Assembly: GCF_963678635.1 (NCBI RefSeq)
Contig: NC_087069.1
Span: 5,563,472-5,627,471, forward strand
Source: Symsagittifera roscoffensis
Lineage: Eukaryota; Xenacoelomorpha; Acoela; Convolutidae
Direction: 5' to 3'
Length of the DNA stretch: 64,000 nucleotides
The stretch's first letter is position 1, and each line of letters begins with the position of its first letter. The notes beneath the pieces were generated by a model that had not been told where the DNA came from, ran no database searches, and was given only the letters and a program-made list of their open reading frames with translations. Below are positions 11,640 through 23,300 of the stretch, piece by piece. The position numbers and the translations under genes were made by a program.

Positions 11640-12240
11640 TTTAATTGAAAACCCAAGAAATTTCTTCAACCTTGGATGTCGTTAACCTTAGTTTTTTTAC
11701 CCTAAATTACACTATCAAGCTATCTATTTCTTTGTTTTTAGATGTAAATCAGCTAACAATTGCAAAGATGGAGAATTTTCCATTCCTGCAACTTATTGAA
11801 AAGGTTCCTGAACTCAGGTTCAAGTACATGAGATTTTACCCCTCTGATAAAGTACCTCAACTAACAAAATGCTCTTTTGTAATCATCAATTTAGCTCCAA
11901 GCAATGATAGAGGGGAACACTGGATCATGATAGCTCGATTGGACAAAACGTACTATTTTGCTGATTCTTCAGTTAAAAAAAGAACAACTATTTCCTTTCT
12001 AACAAAAAATTATGGGCGATTGGATCCCAGAAAACAACAAAAAAACAAATAATTTGTGCAGATTTTACGCAATTTATTCAGCATTTCTTCTTTTTAAATT
12101 CTGCCAGAGAAACTTGAATAATTTTCATGATGTGCATGTTTTGAATTTTATGAGTAATTTTATGCAAATGTGTAGTTTTTTATTTGTAAGTGTCAATTAT
12201 GGTAGGAAAATTGTTATGTTATACGATTCAGTGCTTTAAA
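11640..12240 (+). pseudogene. Polinton adenain-like cysteine protease, degraded
   Basis: From the ATG near 11768 a frame encodes a protease N-terminal half with GEHW (catalytic His, about 11912-11923) and YYFADS (acidic residue, about 11951-11968). The expected Cys region is in the next frame from 12012: NLCRFYAIYSAF, with the nucleophile codon at 12057-12059. The usual Gly after Cys is Arg here. A single frameshift near 12010-12045 separates the halves. In Polintons this enzyme probably matures capsid proteins. It sits after the capsid gene, consistent with a virion cluster. Confidence 0.6.
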
Positions 12241-13050
12241 TACTTTCTTTGTAATTTTTTTTTCTCTCAAAAAATTTTCTTTTTTCATGAAGTTTCAGTA
12301 GGTTTCAGCATTTTTTCAAGAAGATGTTTTAAAAAAATAATAATATCTAATAAATTAGTTAATAGGTCGAATTATAGCAAAATTTTTTGTGTTTCGAAAT
12401 TTATCGTGTTTTGAAATTTATCGTTATTTATTGTGTTTTGAAACTTATCAAGTAAGTAACCAGTGATATTCAACAATTAGATAACGCGCGCCAAAACTTT
12501 TGCAAAAAAACTAGACATTTCCACAAAAAATCCGAAAAAAAATCGTTTTTCTTACCAGTCTCTTACCATTACACAAACCATCAAATCTTACCGTTGGTAT
12601 TCCCTATCTTATTCCCGTTGGTATTCCCGTTGGTATACATTGTACACTCTATACCCAATCTTAATAGATAGCATGGTTGACCGGAAATCTATAACTATCT
12701 TAATACATATGTTCAGCAATGCTCCCCCCTCCCCACTTTAGCTCCAACATCTACTACTTCTGTAGTTTTTCGAAAACTTGAAGAGTAAATTAAAATCATC
12801 AGACTCACATAGAATTATTTGAGCGCATAAATTCAGTTTCTTTACATTGTTTGCAAAGATCTTTCCGCAATAGCATCACCTATAAAGCTAATTATGATTT
12901 ACTGGTTAGGTCAATCCAATGTTTTTATTTAGCATTTGACAAAAAAATTAAAATTTTTAATTTGAATATTCGGTCAGAAAAAGACAGAAATGAGAAGAAA
13001 AAATTCGTACAATTGCTCAAAAATAAACAAAATTCAATTACTTTGTCACG
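12241..13050. other. AT-rich spacer, no gene seen
   Basis: Contains short A/T-rich repeats ('cgtgttttgaaa' near 12405-12450) and a 'cccgttggtat' word repeated near 12590-12640. No coding sequence could be supported. Confidence 0.4.
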
Positions 13051-14768
13051 TGACTGTTTTTGCTCAGTGACAACTTGAGTTCAACAACTTTGCATCCTTT
13101 TATTTGACAAGAAAACCTTTAGATATTTATATTTTCTACGTTGTTTCATTAGAACCTTTTTTGTTTTCATCTTGATAACTGATTTCAAATTTAATCAAAA
13201 TTTATTATATTCATACAAACTGTCAGTTTCATAAAAGACATGAGATTCTGTAGCGACTAGTTTTTTCAGGCCCTTTTGACAAATTGGACGACTACAAAAC
13301 AGTTTGCGTCGTTTCTGTCGTCATGTATAGCTTTTTGATGAAAAAAATCTCAATTTGGATGAAGCTTAAAAAAATCGACAAAAAAAATCTCTTTTATAAT
13401 TCACAAAGCCTAGCTTATTTGAAAGACATCTGTATAATTTATCTTTTTATAACCACAACCGCCCTATAAAAATTCAAAGTTTATTTCCGTTTAACTGGGT
13501 TTCTGCGCGATCAATTGAAGTTCAACAATTAGGTGAAGTTTCAGCATGGACTTTGATTGAAGTAGGCATAGGCTAACAGATTTCTGTACCTATGACTGTG
13601 TGAAAGACAGCGGCGCTCTTGTGCAATCTATGTTGGATTGATGCAAATCAGAATTGATTTTTTTTGAGCTGAGATTATCAAAATATAGATTCTACAAAAT
13701 TAGAAGTCTTACTTCGTAACTTGTTGATCCGACTTTCGATACGAAAGTAACGGAATATTTGTGCTAGGGGTGGGTTTTTTTTCTTCAGACAAATTTCGTT
13801 TTATTAACAACTTTTTTCGACGGATTTTTTTTATCATTCGAAAGCTATTGTTGTCTTGAGCTTAAATTTGAAAAAATATTTCAACTCTGACCATTTTTCG
13901 TAAAGTTATGGGGGTTTAAAGATTGCCATTTTGGTCGATTTGGGACAATTAAAATGCGATATATTTCGCGCTATTAACGCGTAAGCAGAGAGTTAATCCG
14001 TCTTAGAAATCGTTCCAAATTGGTTGAAAGTGGCAAATTCTATCCAATTGTTTTTATATGGCGTGTGGGGAGATGACTTTCATTAAAAAATTCAAATTAA
14101 AAAAAAATCATTTTGTTTTATTACATTTAATTTTTTTTATTACTGCTCCATAAACCTCAAAAGGCAATCGGAACATTCAGGGCTTAGCCCTGATACGAGC
14201 AGTCCTGTTTGTTTTAAACTCGAATAATTCTTAGCAATTTGTCAGTTTTTGCCTCGTGCAGATGTGGAAATAGCTTTAAACTCACATGGTTGGTTATATT
14301 TTGAGTGTTTGACTGCATTGTGCCATTATTTTGATAGTAGCCATCCGAAAATATATATTTTTTTGCATATTTTTAAATACAACAACAAAAAACTAGCTTT
14401 CTAAGATGAAAACGATATGCAAAATTTTTTTGCATATGCATCACTAATACTTTCGCCAACTAAGTTATGCATTGCAAAAAATAACTTGAAAACTTATTTT
14501 TTTTCTTTTCTATTGCCATTTTATTTGATTTACTTTGTGTTGTGTGCTTTAAATAGTTTTTTGTATAAAAAGCACGTTATTGAAATAACAGAGGCGCAAG
14601 TTTTGGTTTATGTATTTTGCTTGGTTTTGTCAACAAGCATACGCTTTGTCAAAAAACATTGCATGCCATTTATCTCTCAACATTTTCACGTTTTTCATTT
14701 GTTTTCAGTTGGAGTCACATCTTGTGGTTAAGAAAAACTATGAAGCACTTTATCACTCTTTATGATCA
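13051..14768 (+). repeat. 1.7-kb tandem duplication, copy 1
   Basis: Nearly identical to 14769-16523, directly adjacent. Copy 1 starts and copy 2 starts with tgactgtttttgctcagt; both end with tctttatgatca. Copy 1 lacks a segment of about 32 bases after 'ttggttgaaag' (near 14030) that copy 2 has. The missing piece is bounded by a short direct repeat (aaagtggc), typical of a small slippage deletion. Confidence 0.9.
13721..14207 (+). repeat. Helentron-like repeat, copy A
   Basis: Starts TTGTTGATCCGACTTTCG and contains the 5' hairpin ACTTTCG-ATA-CGAAAGT. The 3' hairpin CAGGGC-TTA-GCCCTG is followed by ATACGAGCAGTCCTG. A subterminal TCGGAAC near the 3' end is complementary to the GTTCCGA found at the 5' end of the better copies. 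These features suggest a non-autonomous Helentron (Helitron2) derivative. Confidence 0.55.
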
Positions 14769-16523
14769 TGACTGTTTTTGCTCAGTAACAGCTTGAGTTC
14801 AACAACTTTGCATCCTTTTATTTGACAAGAAAACCTTTAGATATTTATATTTTCTACGTTGTTTCATTAGAACCTTTTTTGTTTTCATCTTGATAACTGA
14901 TTTCAAATTTAATCAAAATTTATTATATTCATACAAACTGTCAGTTTCATAAAAGACATGAGATTCTGTAGCGACTAGTTTTTTCAGGCCCTTTTGACAA
15001 ATTGGACGACTACAAAACAGTTTGCGTCGTTTCTGTCGTCATGTATAGCTTTTTGATGAAAAAAATCTCAATTTGGATGAAGCTTAAAAAAATCGACAAA
15101 AAAAATTCTCTTTTATAATTCACAAAGCCTAGCTTATTTGAAAGACATCTGTATAATTTATCTTTTTATAACCACAACCGCCCTATAAAAATTCAAAGTT
15201 TATTTCCGTTTAACTGGGTTTCTGCGCGATCAATTGAAGTTCAACAATTAGGTGAAGTTTCAGCATGGACTTTGATTGAAGTAGGCATAGGCTAACAGAT
15301 TTCTGTACCTATGACTGTGTGAAAGACAGCGGCGCTCTTGTGCAATCTATGTTGGATTGATGCAAATCAGAATTGATTTTTTTTCAGCTGAGATTATCAA
15401 ATATTTATAGATTCTACAAAATTAGAAGTCTTACTTCGTAACTTGTTGATCCGACTTTCGATACGAAAGTAACGGAATATTTGTGCTAGGGGTGGGTTTT
15501 TTTCTTCAGACAAATTTCGTTTTATTAACAACTTTTTTCGACGGATTTTTTTTATCATTCGAAAGCTATTGTTGTCTTGAGCTTAAATTTGAAAAGATAT
15601 TTCAACTCTGACCTTTTTTCGTAAAGTTATGGGGGTTTAAAGATTGCCATTTTGGTCGATTTGGGACAATTAAAATGCGATATATTTCGCGCTATTAACG
15701 CGTAAGCAGAGAGTTAATCCGTCTTAGAAATCGTTCCAAATTGGTTGAAAGAAGCGTATTTGCCGTAATTGAGTTGTTAAAAGTGGCAAATTCTATCCAA
15801 TTGTTTTTATATGGCGTGTGGGGAGATGACTTTCATTAAAAAATTCAAATTAAAAAAAAATCATTTTGTTTTATTACATTTAATTTTTTTTATTACTGCT
15901 CCATAAACCTCAAAAGGCAGTCGGAACATTCAGGGCTTCGCCCTGATACGAGCAGTCCTGTTTGTTTTAAACTCGAATAATTCTTAGCAATTTGTCAGTT
16001 TTTTGCCTCGTGCAGATGTGGAAATAGCTTTAAACTCACATGGTTGGTTATATTTTGAGTGTTTGACTGCATTGTGCCATTATTTTGATAGTAGCCATCC
16101 GAAAATATATATTTTTTTGCATATTTTTAAATACAACAACAAAAAACTAGCTTTCTAAGATGAAAACGATATGCAAAATTTTTTTGCATATGCATCACTA
16201 ATACTTTCGCCAACTAAGTTATGCATTGCAAAAAATAATTTGAAAACTTATTTTTTTTTCTTTTCTATTGCCATTTTATTTGATTTACTTTGTGTTGTGT
16301 GCTTTAAATAGTTTTTTGTATAAAAAGCACGTTATTGAAATAACAGAGGCGCAAGTTTTGGTTTATGTATTTTGCTTGGTTTTGTCAACAAGCATACGCT
16401 TTGTCAAAAAACATTGCATGCCATTTATCTCTCAACATTTTCACGTTTTTCATTTGTTTCCAGTTGGAGTCACATCTTGTGGTTAAGAAAAACTATGAAG
16501 CACTTTATCACTCTTTATGATCA
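14769..16523 (+). repeat. 1.7-kb tandem duplication, copy 2
   Basis: Second copy of the unit at 13051-14768, differing by scattered substitutions and small indels. A 70-100 codon hydrophobic frame is present in both copies (14417-14731 and 16268-16486), but I see no domain and no upstream signal that makes it a gene. Confidence 0.9.
15443..15960 (+). repeat. Helentron-like repeat, copy B
   Basis: The counterpart of copy A inside the second unit of the tandem duplication. The 3' hairpin is CAGGGC-TTC-GCCCTG. It shares the internal motif gcgatatatttcgcgc..taacgcgtaagc with all other copies in the window. Confidence 0.55.
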
Positions 16524-16761
16524 GATATTATTTTGATTGGCTCTATATCAAGCTTTTGGTTTAATTATTAGTTTTTGTTATTGGATACAACAAACTTTAT
16601 CGCAATTTGGTTTTTGAGGTCTTGTTTGGTGAAAACTGGAACGAGAACAACACTTGCGAGCAGTCTCCTGGAAATTAGTTAATCGCCGAAGAAAATTGTA
16701 ACAGGTTTTGTTGAAAAGTTCGCTTAAGATACTACAAAATTAGTGAGTGCTCATTTTGCTC

Positions 16762-17047
16762 ATGGCTACATCTAGCTGTACTTCGTGCCTCACTGAAATA
16801 TCCAACTTTTCCCTATATCTATGCGAGAACTGTGTTGACGAACAAAGCAAAGATTCAAATTCCAATTTACTATGCGAAGACTGCATTGTTCCCCATATTC
16901 GAAAAAATCATAGAATTATTGATTCAAAGGGTAACAAACCCCTCATATGCACAGCCCACAGTTTTGTTTTTTTCAGAATACTGCAAAACTTGCAACGTTT
17001 TATTTTGCTTTAAATGTATCGCAAATCATAGAAAACACGACTGCGAG
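16762..17047 (+). pseudogene. B-box zinc-finger protein, truncated paralogue
   Basis: The start ATG at 16762 opens a frame whose product aligns throughout with the N-terminus of the intact protein at 50276 (roughly 60% identical by eye). It has a first B-box with CTSC, CENC, CEDC and HIRKNH, and the start of a second B-box (CTAH). At the T-run 16967-16973 the frame changes by one base; the second B-box continues in the next frame (SEYCKTCNVLFCFKC..HRKH) until the assembly gap. It is therefore either a pseudogene or a gene with a homopolymer error beside a gap. The C-terminal four fifths are not visible. Confidence 0.7.
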
Positions 17048-17247
17048 NNNNNNNNNNNNNNNNNNNNNNNNNNNNNNNNNNNNNNNNNNNNNNNNNNNNN
17101 NNNNNNNNNNNNNNNNNNNNNNNNNNNNNNNNNNNNNNNNNNNNNNNNNNNNNNNNNNNNNNNNNNNNNNNNNNNNNNNNNNNNNNNNNNNNNNNNNNNN
17201 NNNNNNNNNNNNNNNNNNNNNNNNNNNNNNNNNNNNNNNNNNNNNNN
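17048..17247. other. Assembly gap of 200 N
   Basis: Exactly 200 unknown bases, a typical scaffold placeholder, so the real distance is unknown. The plus-strand B-box gene is cut on its left side and the last visible exon of the minus-strand acid ceramidase gene on its right side. Confidence 0.98.
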
Positions 17248-17371
17248 GTAGTGAACACAGTCAGCTGGTTCAGCACTGGGTCACTGCTTAACACATTGAA
17301 GATGTGCTCTTTTGAGATGGTGTCAGCCGATGACTCATTCATGCATTTCTCACCAGGTGTTCGTCTGTTGT
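17248..17371 (-). CDS. ASAH1: Acid ceramidase exon 7 (cut by gap)
   Basis: Acceptor TTTTTAG|AC. It encodes DNRRTPGEKCMNES and the conserved VLNQLTVFT segment, then runs into the N block. The C-terminal residues and stop are not in view. Confidence 0.9.
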
Positions 17372-20300
17372 CTAAAAAGTAGCAAAACCACGATTGACCA
17401 TTTGCTGTTTTTGGACTTCATAACTGTGTAAAGCCTGCAACGCATTTTTCTACGACTAATTAGAGCTCAGTATTCAAAAATTTCAAAAGAACAAGCATTA
17501 AAATCAGTTAATGTTGGACGGTTAAAAGTAGGGCCGGGAATAGCGGATGGGAAAGGGAGTGAAGGGGGAGGGGTGAACTGGACGCCTTACCTCACAGATA
17601 CCCCCTCACAAACCAAAGGGTCCTCTTTAAAAAGCGTTGATTGCTTGAGACTTTTAGCGCTTTTGGTCTTTTGCGCATGAAAATACCCCGCCCCAAGAAG
17701 ATGCACTCAACGCTTGAAAATACAGGTATTTAAAAAAAATTGTATTTTTCATAAACTTTATACTATAAAAAAAATCCCATCTTGGAAGAACACCAAAAAA
17801 AGGCCAGCTAGCTGCCGATCAAGCAGGTCTTCGTATTGAGTTAGAACCGAGGTGGTTAACTCATAGAGTAATTTCGGATAGGGTACACCGTCTGCTCGTC
17901 ACGCTATCTTATTTTCGGCCGGATAGATTCGTGCAACTTCTTAGTCTAATACCGATCCTAATCTTACTCTTATACTATCTAGTCTCAGGTTGTTTAACTA
18001 GTCTCTGCTAGGCTCAATAGATCTAGGGTATACTGGTTTATTGCGGCTGCTGAAGTTCTCTCGGAGAGTCAACTAATTTCTAAGTTAAATTCAAATCTCT
18101 CTGGTGCTGAAATTACAAGTAATTTCAGCACTTACAAATAAGTGGGTTGTTAGTTAGATGGATCATGATTGGTTAATATTAAATACTTTACAGTGGTAAA
18201 ATATCTAATTTATCCAATCATAAAATGTAGTTTAGATCTGGTTCCACCCATCCGGGTTTTACAGAGTTTTTTAGAATAGTCTTTCTGTAATTCAAAGGAT
18301 GGATGATGAACGTTGGTATTTGGCGAACATCATATTTCTTCTGGGTTCTCTTGTTAGAGAAGTTCCAGGTTCAATCGTTGTGTCTTCTCATGACAACGAC
18401 TGGGTTTTCGCAACAAACTCAAATCTGATTTTAGAATGGTTGGCTATGACAGGTTTTTCCGTTTCATGTAGAGAACTTCTTTTGTGTTTGACCTTGTCTG
18501 GGAATGGCGTGGAGATTGTGCGTGGAGGGGATGCCTGGTTACTCGGATCTGTACGTATACTTGAACATCGAGGTGGTCATTGGTCTAGTTCAATGAAGTC
18601 CTTTTCTGCGAAGTCAAGTCGTACTCTAAATCCTTTGAGTTGTGATTGTGGGCGGCATATTGATTGTGGTTGGCCATTCTTTTTCGAGTGTAGTGGGGTC
18701 ATTTTGTCTTTGGATGTTCGTCTTTGGTGTTGTATGCTGATCTATATACTGCAAGGTATAATTTACATTTTATAAAAGTTTTATTAGTTTGGTGTTTTAA
18801 TTATGATTTTGGTTAGTTGTTTTCACAAAAGCTTTTTGTTTTAGTTTGGTTATTTTGAAGAGTTACTCACCCTTGAGTACCTCTTATTAAAAATAGAAGT
18901 GTGGTCACAAAGCGTGGATGTAGCGCGGTGGGTTAGGCCGGCTATAGAGCATGCTCAGGACGTCCTCTCTGGTGGGTTAGGCCAGGAGTGGGAGTATGAT
19001 TTCGTGCGGTTTTTGTGAGAGGTCCTGTTATGTGATAAAGTTTTATGTTGGGTTTATTGTGGTTTTTCTTATGTTTCGTTGGTTGTGTCCTTTTTTTCAA
19101 AAATCAAATTGTTTTTGGTATGGGTTTGTCTTTCGACTTTTTTGTGTTTTATTATTTCTTTCTTAGACTTTATAATAGTCTTCAAAAGAATAATTTATCC
19201 AGTTTTAAACTGGGTTAATCCGGTTTGGGTACCGTTGGTTTCCTTTTCTTAGTCATGCTGTTATTCTATGATCTGTGGTGTTTAGTAAGCTGCATTGGTT
19301 AGTTTTGTTTAGTATATAATTCCTTTCCAACCGGGTTAAAGGAAAGTTTGAAACGTGTTATCTTGTATTAGAGTTGTTAAGTGTGAAAGCTTAAAACGGA
19401 AATTCATTATTTTAAACAATTCTTCGTGGGCGAGCTGTGCGAGTTTGGATAGAATTTTTGTGCGAGTGAATGAAATATCAAAAGGTTAGTACTGCATTTT
19501 CGTTTTATCAATTTACTACATAGAATTTCAATTTTACTGCTAGTTTTTCGGAAAAATTAAGTTACAAATTTTCATCATTATTAGATTTACTGCTTGTGGG
19601 GAAACAATTTATAAATTAATTTACTACATTGGTATGAATTTTATTTAGATTAGCTTGTGCAAAATATTAATAGAGTTTTGAACAATTTGAAGAAGTTTTC
19701 TATTTTTTATTTTTTTTGTGTATTTTGCAGATGATCGTGGGATGAAGACTAAAAATCTAAATAAAACATGGACAAAGAATGGTTAGTGTTTTATTTTAAA
19801 TTTATTAGTTAAGAATATGTATAAATTATACTTACCTGTTAGTCGTCGGGGAAAAAACCGTGGGGGAAGATGTCGTGGATTATGTCGGAATTTGTTAGTA
19901 ATTTTGCTAGTATGCGAATGATGTTTTTAGTTTGAAGCAGTGGCCAAAGCAATTGAAGTGCTTTAATGGTTTTTAGTTCTTCAGTGCCAACTGCAAACTC
20001 ATAAGGTGTGTTTTGGATGAGATTATATAATTTGTGGTTATATTTAGTGTTGTGGATGAATTCTAATATGGGGATTTCTATAGGTTGAACAAATTCATGT
20101 GGGATAAGGAAGGGTCTGGATTCTTCTGCGTTGAAGGTCTTTTTGATGGGACAAAAAATATACATTTGGGTTATGGGGTCATAATTGCGAAGAATACCGT
20201 GAAGGTTAGTATCTTTGATGCAATATGTGAAGTTAAGAAAAAATGGTGATGTGTATTTAGAGTTAATAAATTGAAAACGATGGTGTGGTTGTCTTGATGG

Positions 20301-23300
20301 AGTGTGTAGGTCAAAGTGATTTTGTATGAAGCGGTAATATGTATATGTGTGGGTTTGTTTAGTGCGTAACATAATGTCGTGTGAGCAGTGCAAATTTCGT
20401 TCATGTGGTGCAAGGAAATGAAAGGTTAGTGAAAATAATTGAAATCTTTCTTTAAAACTTTCGTAAGCTTGTGTGTCGGTTAGTGCTTCAGAAATGATGT
20501 GGTCGAATTTGCGATCAAAGATATTGAGTGTAAAAACATATGGTGTTTTGATGAAAAATTTTTCTGTGATTTGTGGGTTAGCGAAGCGATCATCATCTAA
20601 AAATTGGTCTTGGTTAGCTCGGATGATGTTATGATAGTAATATTCTAGCGTATATTCGTTAGCTCGGGGTGCAGTGTATGTTTTTAGTGACTTTTTATAT
20701 CCTATGTAAGTAAATTGTCTATGTGTTAGTGGTGTAGTGAGTCGGTATAGCATATTTTGATTTCTTTCTATATCGATGTGAGTATTCGATAAAGGTAGGC
20801 AAAGGGGGTTAGTAAAATGATAATATGATGTCCATTGAAGTGTAGGCATTAAAACGTGTTCATCTACAAAACTGCGTGTGTTGTTAGTGTCGTTAGGGGT
20901 GTTCAAGGTATACTGTGGAAATGAAGGTAAGGTGATTGCTAAAAATTCTTTCGTGTTAGTATGATTTGGGTGATTAATATATTCACGGGTTGTTCCTGGT
21001 TTTGTTGGAAATGGATGGTTTGGGAATTTTCTTTTGAAAGTGCGGTAAGCTCTATTAGTGCTAATTGATGATTCGGTGGATGTGGATGATGGTGCTAATG
21101 ATGCGGTATAAGCTGAAGAGGGTGTAGGGGTAGGTGGGTTTGATGATTCTATGGTTGATGAAATCTGGTTTATGGTTGAGGTGTCAAGGTGGAAGGGTTG
21201 TTGTTGTAAGGTGATAAAATTATCTAGTTCTTGGGAGATTTGGGGGGTGTCTGGAGAATTGGATGATCGGTCTGAATGAAGTGAAGAGTAGGTTGGGGTA
21301 ATTTGTGAAGCATAGGAGGGTGTAGAAATGGATGGGAGTGGGTTATTTGGTGGGATTGGTTGAAAAGGGAGTTTCGAAAAAACTGAGGGATTGGTTTGAA
21401 AATTATTGGATGGAGATGGTTCAGAGTCTGCAAATTCATCAGGGGTTTCAATATCTGGGTTATTAAGTTGTGAGATGGAGTATAAATGTGAGATGTGTGA
21501 ATTAGTGTCTGAATTCATGCCTGATGTTATATTATTGGTTGGGAAATCGGGTGGCGGGAAAGCAAAAAGTGGAAATATTGTAATTGGAGTGTTGAGGTTG
21601 GTTGGGTGGGAATTTGAGCGGTGTAGGGATCCAAGTTGTCGGCTCATCGTGGGCTAAAAAAATTATTATTTTGAGACTGAAAAGCGGTGGTATGTGGTTG
21701 TTCTATAATTTGTTCATATGTGTTTTCATCTAGTGAATTGTGTGTTACTATATATTGAATGGGGCTTTGTGATATGGTTGGTCGGAAATTTGGATTATGT
21801 GTTATTGCTAAATTTCGAAAATTTCGTGGGACTAGTGATAATGGATGGTTATGTGGTAGGGGTGGTAACTGTGGTGCTGTAGGTGTAATGTCTACATTGT
21901 TATGTTCTTCGTCATATGTGTTCTGTCTTGTTGCTATTTTTGTGTTGTATTCTTTTATTTGTGCGTCTAAAAGAATTTTGTTTATTGATGATGAAAAAAT
22001 TCCAAAAAATCCTGCAAATAGTATGCGTGCTACACTTGCTTGTCTATTTACTTGTGTGTGTATAGCGCATGTATTATAGATTCCTTTTAAGAGTGAGAAA
22101 AGAAATCCTATAAAGTTAAACATTGCGTATAAAATTGTTAATTTTTCTAAGATGTAATATGGCCATCCTAGAAAATCAAGAATTTCATTTTTGAGTGTAA
22201 CAAAGCTAAAAAGATTTATAGGTGAGATATCTTGTGGTCGGTATTTTTCACCGTTGAGATATATATAGTCTTTAATGTCTTTAAAATATCCGCTATAATC
22301 TTTTGTATAAATATCTGCAAATCCTGCGGTTTCGGCAAGTTTGCGTAAGTTTTGGTCAGTTGATTGTCTTTGTATAGTGTCCATTTGTGTTAATAATTCT
22401 TGAAATTGTTGTGTTCTAATGTGATGTTGTATATCGGATTTTGAATATATTCCAATTGATTGTAGGTCAATATTTGGGTTTCGAACAATAGCTCTAATGC
22501 TTTCAGGTGAAAATTTTTTGAGTGACTGCATTAATGTGGGATATGCGGTAAGAAGGTAATATTTATCTTCATCAGGGTTCAGTTGTACTACATTGTGGCT
22601 GTTTTCTGATCCACATGGGACTGCGGTATCCCAGAAATAGGTTCGTCTTGAAAGTGTGTCAACGAAATGTACTTTATTCTTATAAAAGATAGGGATTCTT
22701 TTATAGCATCGTTTATCTTCAAAAACATATAGTGGTGATACTTTTTTGGTACAGGTATAAAACCATAAAATGTTTCCTTCGTAGTCTAAAAAATTTGATC
22801 TATTTCCTGATAGTAAATATCCTACGTAGGGTATTTTTAATACTGCTAGTGCAAGTGATTGTAGGATTTGTGTTCTTTCTAATTCGCATAGTTGGTGAAG
22901 TATTCTAATTCGGAGAGTGGCATTTCTTGAAAAATGCGGCTAATTGTGTAGTCTAATTTCATATCTAGGTGAATATCATAGTGAATATTACCGAAATGTG
23001 TACTATTCATTAGTGATAGTTCTTGTAAACGTGTGCTTCTAGTGTCATGGGGTTTTAGATGTCCACCAGGTTGACCTTTACTTTTTTGAAAATTAACTGG
23101 TATATATGATGTTCCTTCGTTTATAGGATGACTTGTGGCGTATGGGTCGATTTATACTTTTCCAGTGGTCATGTCGAATCCTTGTTCGTATTCAACTAAT
23201 ATTTCGGAGTATTGTGTTTTGTGAAGTGGGTTTCTGTATTTACATGCAAGTTCTGTTTCTTGGTATATTTGAAAACGTGTCAATTTATTTTCTATATTGT

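Larger units (their letters stand above)
5840..12240 (+). mobile_element. Decayed Polinton/Maverick element, copy 2
   Basis: Seven degraded coding blocks lie head to tail on the plus strand in an order that makes sense for a Polinton: unknown, packaging ATPase, unknown, retroviral-type integrase, unknown capsid-cluster protein, minor capsid/core protein, major capsid-like protein, adenain-like cysteine protease. A protein-primed DNA polymerase B was not found. Every gene is broken by stops or frameshifts, so the element cannot move by itself. Terminal inverted repeats were not located, so the ends given are only the outermost recognised coding sequence. Confidence 0.75.

Noticed and set aside
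14417..14731. Hydrophobic frame duplicated at 16268-16486
   Set aside because: Retained only because the whole 1.7-kb block is recently duplicated; the copies give no independent evidence of coding.
18299..18775. 158-codon plus-strand frame just inside the 3' LTR
   Set aside because: No domain, opposite orientation to all element genes, and a broken minus-strand frame across the same bases looks more protein-like.
20171..21451. Short minus-strand frames at 20171-20413 and 21224-21451, and the plus-strand frame at 21406-21657
   Set aside because: They lie in other frames or strand inside the 602-codon ORF F and mirror its low-complexity composition.
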